Positions 56,711-64,000 of a stretch of DNA of 64,000 bases are shown here, piece after piece. The DNA lies in the NCBI GenBank assembly GCA_003255025.1, contig QANY01005731.1, positions 1,097,906 to 1,161,905 of the forward strand. The letters are read 5' to 3'. The notes below the pieces were generated by a model. That model was not told the DNA's origin. It searched no databases and saw only the letters and a program-made list of their open reading frames with translations. A program made the translations under genes and the position numbers. Within the stretch, counting starts at the first letter, position 1; every line of letters starts with the position of its first letter. The DNA is from Datisca glomerata. Its lineage: Eukaryota; Streptophyta; Magnoliopsida; Cucurbitales; Datiscaceae.

Positions 56711-57500
56711 ATGTCTACCATGGACAACCATGTTACTGCTTTACTCGCTCTTGATAAATTGAATGGTGATCATTTCATACGTTGGAAATCAAATATGAAG
56801 TTAATGCTGATTTGTGAGAGCCATAAGTTCGTTCTTACTAAGGAATGTCCTGAGAAGCCCGCTGCTAACGCCCCTAAGAATGTTAGGGACAAATATGATG
56901 CTTGGATCATATCAAACAACAAGGCAAAGTGCTACATGCTTGTGAGCATGTATAATATTCTGAGAACCAAGCATGAAAGCATGGAGACTGTCTAAGAGAT
57001 TATAGAATCTTTACAGGCAATGTTTAGGCAGCAGTCTGATCAAAGCCGTCATGAGCCCACTAGGAGCTATATGGCAACTATGATGAGGAATGGTACTTCT
57101 GTTTGAGAACATATTCTGAACATGATCAACATAATGCACGATGCAGAGGTGCATTGGGCGACCATTGATGAGGGCACTCAAGTTAGCATCATACTAGAAT
57201 CGCTCACACCAACTTTTTCTGAGTTCACGACCAACTATGTTATGAACAAGTTACAATTCAACATGACCCAATTGTTGAATGAATTGTAGATTCTTGAGTC
57301 ACTCAACCTTAGAATGACCAAAGAGGGCGAGACAAATGTTGTCGAGCAAAAGCCTTATTCCAATATTGTTAAAAACAAGAAAATGAAGAAGAACAATGGT
57401 AAGGACAAGAGTAAGAACAAAAGAGTAAAGGAAAGTGTTTCCACTGCGGGGTTGAATGTCATTGGAAAAGAAACTGTAACAAGTATCTCTCTGAACTGAA
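56711..57500 (+). pseudogene. copia-3 gag
   Basis: LLALDKLNGDHFIRWKSNMK and KYDAWIISNNKAKCYMLVSM mark the gag N-terminus. After a stop at 56993, continuing frames give QQSDQSRHE, LNMINIMHDAEVH and VSIILESLTPTFSEFTTNY. A basic tract (KKNNGKDKSKNKRVKE) and a damaged zinc-knuckle region follow. Confidence 0.85.
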
Positions 57501-58800
57501 AATGAAAGGTAAATATGATTTACTTGGACTTGAAGTTTGCTTAGTGGAATATGATTTTCCATCCTGAATACTTGATTCAAGAGCCACTAACCATGTATGT
57601 TCTTCTTTGCATATGCTTGATTTGTCAAGGGGACCTGGCTGATGGCGATGTCGTTTTGAGAGTTGGCAGTGGTGCGCTCGTGTCAGCTAAAGCATTATGG
57701 ACAATTCATTTACTTTTTAGATATAATTACTTAGGTTTGAACGATGTTTATTATATTCCTGGTTTTTGAGAAATTTAATTTCTCTTTCATTTTTTCAAGA
57801 ACAATTATTCGAAATTTCTTTCATTAATAAAGAGTTTATTATTTCTAAGAATGTATTCGATAGCTGTCATGTTAAAATCATAAACGCACTGTATATGCTT
57901 AAACCGACTGAATGCGCGTTAAATAATTCTGAATTATTTAAAATAGCAAAACCTAAAAATAACAAACGACAATGAGTTTTTCATGATGATAACACATATT
58001 TATTTCATCTTAGGTTGGGACATATTAATTTAGATAGGTTAAACATGTTAACAAAGTATGGTGCTTTGAGAGAGCTAAAAGTTGGGACTCTTCATGCTTG
58101 TGAATCCTGTCTAGAGAGTAAAATAACCAAGAGACCTTTCACAGAAAGGGCCAAAGAGTCAAGGAACCACTTGAGTTAGTACACAGTGATGTCTGTGGAC
58201 CGATCAATATACAAACTAGATGTGGGTATGAGTATTTTACCACTTTCATTGACGACTACTCAAGATATGGTTATAGTTACCTAATGCATCAAAAGTCTGA
58301 AACTTTTGAAAAGTTTAAAGACTTCAAGGCTGAAGCTGAAAAGTAATTAGGTAAATCATTGAAACCTTTCAATATGATCGAGGTGGTGAATACTTGGATT
58401 TAGAATTCAATGATTATCTGCTGGAGTGTGGAATCATATCCCAACTCATAGCACTTGGAATATCACAACAAAATGGTGTTGTAGAGAGGAGAAACCGAAC
58501 CTTATTGGATATGGTTAGGTTGATGTTAAGCTACTCATTAGTGTCACTTACATTTTGGGGATATGCACTACACACAGTAATTTACATTTTGAATGTAGTG
58601 CCTTCTAAGCCTGTAAACAAGATGCTTTTAGAGTTATGAAATGACCCCAAACCTAGTTTGCGTCATTTCCGTATATGAGAGTGTCCAGCTCAGGTTCTTA
58701 GACCTAAGATCAGAATGTTAGACTTAAGGTATGAGGTAAGCATATTCATTGGCTATTCTCTAGAGACTAGAGGTTGGTACTTTTTATAGTCACAATGATC
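57501..58800 (+). pseudogene. copia-3 protease and integrase
   Basis: The protease site region reads like DSRATNHVCSS near 57570, so the Gly of D-S-G is Arg. LGHINLDRLNMLTKYG and HACESCLESKITKRPF (58015-58130) are the integrase zinc site. VHSDVCGPI, FIDDYSRYGYSYLM-like and SQQNGVVERRNRTLLDMVR (with the catalytic Glu kept, 58465-58530) follow in different frames. Confidence 0.83.
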
Positions 58801-59039
58801 AAAAAGTGTTTGTGTCGACAAATACAACCTTTCCTGAGCATAACTATGTGCAAAACTACAAACCTCATAGCAAAGTAGTTCTCAAGGAATTAGCAACTGA
58901 TGAGAGCAGACTACCTTCAATTTCTACTGATAAACAACAAACCAGAGAAATCACAGTCCATGCAAAGGAAACCACAGTGCAACGTCGTAATGGGAGGGTT
59001 GTGAGACAATTAGTTCGCTACAAACTAGAGGCACATGTC

Positions 59040-60620
59040 CTAGTGTCAAACACTAATACGGAATGATCCGTTATCTTATGAAAAAGCAATGAATGATCCT
59101 GAAAAGGAGAAATGGCAAGATACCATGAACTAGGAAATTGAATCTATGTATTCCAATTCTGCCTTAGAACTTGTAGATCCACCTGAAAATGTCAGGCCCA
59201 TTGGATGTAAATGGATCTTCAAGAAAAAATGAGGTGCATATATGAAAGTAGAGACTTTCAAGGCACAATTAGTAGCCAATGGCTATACACAAAGGGAGAT
59301 AGTTGATTATGAAGAGACATTCTCTCTTGTGACCATGCTAAAATCCATTCACATCCTTTTGTCTATAGCCGCTAGTTTTGACTCTGAGATATGAAAAATG
59401 GACGTCAAGACAGCTCTTTTGAATGACTCTCTTGAAGAAAGCATCTATACGATGCAACCAAAAGTGTTCGTACAAAATGGACGAGATTAGAAAGTATGCA
59501 AGTTGCTTAAATCCATTTATAGATTAAAGCGAGCATCTCTTATCTTTGATGAGATTATAAAGTCTTATGGCTTTGAGTAAAATGTTGACGAAACCTATGT
59601 TTATAAAAATACACCAAAGATAAGATAAGGGTTTTCTTAGTTCTTTATGTTGATGATATTCTACTCATTGGGAATGATATAGAAACTTTGTCAAAGGTAA
59701 ATAAGTGGTTAGCTGAGAAATTTTAAATGAAATATTTGAGAGAAACGAGTTATGTTCTAGGCATCCAAATCCTAAGGGATATAATAACAAGTTCTTGGTA
59801 CTTTTTCAGGCATCTTATATTGATAAGATACTGGAGAGATTCTCTATGGAGAATTATAAGAAATGTTAACAACGGACCAAACATGGAATTGTCCTCTCCA
59901 AGCAACAATGTCCTAAGAAATCTCAAGAGGAAGAGGATATGAGAAAAGTTTTCTATGTTTCAGCAGTTGAAAGTCTCATATATGACATGTTGTGTACGAG
60001 ACCGGACATATGTGATGCAGTGGGAATTGTCAATCATTATAAATTGAATTCAGGTTTGGAACACTGGATTACTGTAAAGCACATTCTCAAGTATATTACG
60101 AGAACGAGAAACTATATGCTTGTTTATTCAGGTGAAGACCTAAACCCCACTGCTGGATATGCTTATTCTGATTTTCAATTAGAAAGAGACAGTCGAAAGT
60201 CGACATCTGGATCAGTATTCACCCTAGGTGGAGGAGTTGTAGTTTGAGGAAGTATTAAACAATCCAACATTTACAGATTCCACCATGGAAGCTGAATATA
60301 TAGCGGGTTGTGAAGCCGCGAAGTGGAGGTATGACTCAGAAAGTTCTATTCTGATCTGAAAGTAGTTTCACATATGGACAAGCTGCTGATCCTGTACTAT
60401 AATAACAGTGGGGCGGTAACAAATTTCAAGGAATCGAGGAGTCATAAGAAGGGCAAGCATATAGAGAGGAAAAATCATCTTATAAAAGAGATCGTGCATT
60501 GAGGGGATGTAACTGTTATGAAAATAACATCGGAACAAAACCTGGTTGATCTTTTTACCAAGACACTTCCTACGAAGTCATTTGAGGGTCACACACGTAA
60601 CATGAGATTATGCGAGATGC
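59040..60620 (+). pseudogene. copia-3 reverse transcriptase and RNase H
   Basis: RPIGCKWIFKKK (59195), a damaged copy of the copia RT start, is followed by ANGYTQREIVDYEETFS-like sequence and VLYVDDILLIGND (59640, YVDD intact). 59939-60247 gives VESLIYDMLCTRPDICDAVG and SGLEHWITVKHILKYITRTR, then a damaged RNase H end (EQNLVDLFTKTLPTK at about 60533). Several stops and frame changes. Confidence 0.87.
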
Positions 60621-60648
60621 CACATTTACTTTAGGGCAAGTGAGAGAT

Positions 60649-62046
60649 TGTTAGGGGGACGTGTATTTACATTTTGATATGAAATTTAAAGAGGATTGCA
60701 TTTTTCTTATAATTGTTCTTTTAAATTATTGTTGAATAATTTATATAAATATCTGAAAATTCCATATTCATTAATGAGACTATGATCTTGTATTAGTACG
60801 AGAGGATTAAGATCATAGATAATGAATAAAATTGTCAGCAACATATTACAGTATGGAATTTTTAATGAATAGTTGCTAGTACGGTTCACTAAGCATTATG
60901 AATGCGTGTGATCTAGATTCAGATCATTGATGTGGATAGACATCTTAGTGAATGTACTTTATATAATAAAATTATACATGACATGCCCGATGTGAATTAA
61001 TATCTTTATTGACGTGCCGTTTATCATAAAAATTTAATACATATCAATTCGACGATCATATGTAGATCACTCTGAATCCTGAGTAGTCATGAACTCCTAT
61101 GCATGTCTACTGGATCTTTTGATTCACTCGTTAAACTCTGTTTGTTAATCAAGCTAGTGATTTTTGTTTTGGAGATTCAGTGATGTGAATGGCTGGAGAC
61201 ATGATCTTACAAGATATGAAATCTAAGTTTTCCTAACGGATCGTATATTGGTTCCTTTAAATGTTAATTCTGGAACCGAATGATTATTGGGCTCAAATTT
61301 ATAATAAGATTATAAATTAGTCATTCACTAGTGGATTAATGGTACTTAAAAATCAAGGGTAAAATGATAATTTTGACCAGTTTTAATTTACAGACCAATA
61401 ATGAGAGGAGAAAACTACATGAAATGATTATGTCAGTTGACTACATGAGAATACTCTGTAAAACATATTTTATAACATCTAAGAGTGCAATTTCATATTT
61501 ACAATGGAGTAATAATGGAATTAATAAGTAATATTATTTAATTAAAGAGGTTAGTTAATAATCTAGTTTATTGGAGTTTGGGATTATAGCTGCATGGCCC
61601 TCAAGTCACCTCTATACTATGCTGTCTAGGATGTGAATATTTCAGGACATGAGAAAATGACTGATTTGCAAAAGACATTTTTATTCTGGGGCAAATACAT
61701 AATTATGTGTGATTAATAAATTGAATTATTTATATATTAAATATAATTTTTAGAAATTATATATATATATAATTATCGATTTTTTAATTATCGATAAGTG
61801 AGACATAATATCTAATTTGTGAAGCTAGATAATTAAATTTTTATTTGATAATAATTCAAATCAACTAAATCTATTATTTGTGAAATAATAGATAATTAGT
61901 TGATATGGATAATCAGATATATTAATTTTGAATTAACTGATATCTAGATAATTATCTGATTAAAATAAATATATAATTCACAGTACTTGTCACGTGTCAA
62001 TCACTGATAGGGTATTAGTGATTGACATGGACTATTGTGGTGCCTA
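60649..62046 (+). repeat. copia-3 3' LTR, truncated
   Basis: Homologous to 52412-53857. It stops at ggtgcc, exactly where the GTGCCACGTG cluster of the 5' LTR begins. Confidence 0.85.
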
Positions 62047-63124
62047 TTAGATGATTAATTGTTCAAATTATGTTTTTTAGATCTTCACTGTTAGTTATTT
62101 TTTAGATCTGTACTATTAGTTATTTTTTAGATCTGCACTCTTTGTGGAGTGGAGGTTGATGAGGCGGGTTCCTTCCTAATTTTGGTATATTGTTCATTTT
62201 TTGACAATTGAGTGTAGAGTTTGCAGATTAGATTGGCTAGTATTTCCCCATTTCTTCTTTTAGTTGGTGTTTTGATATTGAAACTGTTAGGTTGAAATGA
62301 GGATGGGGATGGCGAGGACCTTCAGCCAGCTATTTAGTTTATGGGTCATGGTCTTCTCTTTCTCATTTGATTTCTCAATTCTTCTTTGGTCGAATCAATT
62401 TAAGCATATTACATTACGTTTGATTTTGTAATTCCCTCCACGTTGGCTCTAATTTGGTAATGAATATGTATTTTCATGCATTTTGTCTTCTGATTTTTAA
62501 GAGATTCATGAGTCTCCATATGTATAGTTTTTATAATTACTCTTTAAAATGACAGAGCGAGCCATTGGAATGGTAAGGCGAGCGACTATTATACCCAGAA
62601 GGATGCTAATTTAGGTAAGTCTTAATAATGATAATGCATATACTATAAGTTAATGTGTATCCAACTAACCATGGAATCACTAATGATAGAGATTTTTCCT
62701 TGGGAACGATTGCCTGAAGATGAAAATCTCTCATGCACAACTATGTATAAAATATCTTATTCTTATAAAAATGTGGGTTTCTAGTTACTTACTTAGGCTA
62801 GAAATGTTTCTCTTCTCCCTGTCACTAGTGAGCTGTTTTACATTTTGGGCTGTGTTGAGTGTAAAATCTGGTGGAATGAGGGATGCGTTGGTCATTATAC
62901 TGGATTTAAGTGTTGATGGACTCTGAACCGTTGGATTGTTAGGATCTTGGCTGTCCATGTGTTTTACATTTTGGGGTTGGTGAGAAAGAATCTCAACCGT
63001 TCGTGTGGCGCCTCAGATCGTATCGCAGCCGTTGATGTTGTTTGCGTAATTGATCGTTCCCGTCCATTGTTTTTCCTTAGTTGCGGGGGGGTGGGGGGGT
63101 TGACAGCTTCTTGAAGCTTCGGCC
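62047..63124. other. no gene supported; upstream flank of candidate gene
   Basis: Apart from the short tandem repeat, only short frames are seen. A small exon-like piece before gtaagtc at 62613 is possible but unsupported. Confidence 0.4.
62072..62140. repeat. short tandem repeat, ~25 bp x about 3
   Basis: Units built on ttttttagatctgcact plus gttagttat. Confidence 0.75.
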
Positions 63125-63738
63125 ATGGAAGCTTTCAGCCATGGAGAAGCTCTCCAAGCCTCTCCCTCATCTTTACGCTGGTTGGAAACCTCTCGAAGCT
63201 TCAAGAGACCTCCATGGCTCTTCGAGCTATTCTGTTCAGACAGGAGAAGCCAGGCCGGTGGAGGCTTTATCGGGATGGAGGAGGCGTCAGTTGTTCGGCA
63301 TTTGACTGCTCAAATTGTCGTTGTCAACGAATCGGTCAAGGTAATCACACGGTCCAATTTTTGGCGCCGCTTCATCTCATCTTCTTCTTATCTTCATCTT
63401 TCTTCTTTTTTTTTTTTTCGTTTTGTTAGGCGTTGTTTATTGTTTTTTCCTTTATTTTCTTCAGCTTTTGGTCTGTTTTATTTTCCTTAGGGTCATTATT
63501 TTCCTTTGTTTTGTTCAGCTGTTGATTCATATATTTTTATCCTTATCTTCAGATTTTGGTTACCCTTTCTTTTGTTCTAGATTGAACGCGTGTGCAGGCT
63601 AGATACTCCTAGCTTCCTGTCGCGTAGGTGCATGCAGAGAGGATCGAACTGCTCAGCTTCTCAGCAAATAGCGAGTCACGTGCGTTTAGAAGATCAGTTG
63701 TGTGCCCTCACGTTGGCTGCTGCACTAGGCTGTCGGAG
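63125..63738 (+). CDS. candidate new gene, first two exons (runs toward the window edge)
   Basis: An open frame from ATG 63125 (alternative ATG 63275: MEEASVVRHLTAQIVVVNES) reaches a donor AAG|GTAATC at 63341. A pyrimidine-rich tract ends in TTCTAG at 63580. The next exon (63581-63738) stays open in the same phase (IERVCRLDTPSFLSRRCMQR ... EDQLCALTLAAALGCRR) up to a donor GAG|GTAATG. The residues match no family I know. GC content is higher than in the flanks. It may instead be a non-coding spliced transcript or a transposon-derived piece. Confidence 0.3.
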
Positions 63739-64000
63739 GTAATGATGATTGCCTTGTCTTATTTACTCAATCGATCGATATATATGCGTTCTTTGATAAT
63801 GTAGATTTTGTTTGACTGTCTGTTTTTTGGGTAAGTAGATGATGGCCTAATTTCTGTCTCTGACTCTGTCTATCTTGCTTTGTGTTTTTCTTCTGTAATC
63901 TGAAGCAATATACGACATAAATAAGGCAGCAAAATCCGATAGTCTTACTGATAAAAAAAGGAAGACCATGATAGCTTACCTATGTTTTTTACATCTCACG

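Larger units (their letters stand above)
52412..62046 (+). mobile_element. large Ty1/copia retrotransposon (copia-3), decayed, 3' LTR truncated
   Basis: The 5' LTR (52412-54706) starts TGTTGGGGG and ends CA two bases before a perfect tRNA-iMet primer site. The 3' LTR starts TGTTAGGGGG at 60649 after a purine tract, but homology ends at about 62046, about 850 bp early. Internal frames give gag, protease, integrase, RT and RNase H in Ty1/copia order on the plus strand with many stops. A leader of about 2 kb lies between the primer site and gag. Confidence 0.9.

Overview
The window is nuclear DNA of a flowering plant, most likely a eudicot (inference: spliced plant genes, a plastid-lumen immunophilin, an E-class PPR gene, Ty1/copia and Ty3/gypsy families with tRNA-iMet primer sites, and an AT-rich background). 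Four host loci can be supported, all on the minus strand: a remnant of a vacuolar sorting receptor (9.6-10.5 kb), a two-exon LLPH-like nucleolar protein gene (13.2-14.3 kb), a five-exon FKBP13-type immunophilin gene (44.5-45.7 kb, with one base missing from exon 2) and an intact PPR gene (46.6-48.0 kb). A possible new gene starts near the right edge (63.1 kb, plus strand). Almost everything else is transposon.

Layout: 1-3.6 kb is AT-rich with no gene. 3637-8601 is a complete but decayed Ty1/copia element (minus) with 200-bp LTRs. 8.6-13.2 kb holds the receptor remnant, a duplicated unit split by a MITE-like insert, and small repeats. The LLPH-like gene follows, with telo-box and site II motifs upstream.

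The central structure is a 5'-truncated L1-type LINE (minus strand) bounded by a perfect 13-bp target duplication at 14948-14960 and 43931-43943. About 3.3 kb of LINE is now spread over 29 kb because three large elements landed in it: (1) an 11.2-kb Ty3/gypsy compound of the Tat type whose LTR-like ends are INVERTED relative to each other and which carries an antisense plant-mobile-domain gene, a G-rich minisatellite and a tandem array; (2) a Ty1/copia element that contains a 355-bp TRIM; (3) a 9.35-kb chromodomain gypsy element (Tekay/Del type) with near-identical 2.35-kb LTRs and a perfect 5-bp target duplication. The spacer between the LLPH-like gene and FKBP13 was therefore about 1.15 kb before these events and is about 30 kb now.

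Right of the PPR gene lies a second, badly eroded Tat-type gypsy element (48.3-52.4 kb) with its own tandem array next to the integrase end. It is followed by a large decayed Ty1/copia element (52412 to about 62046, plus strand) whose 3' LTR is cut short. No transposon coding region reads through intact. Domain identities come from motifs read by eye; no database search was possible.
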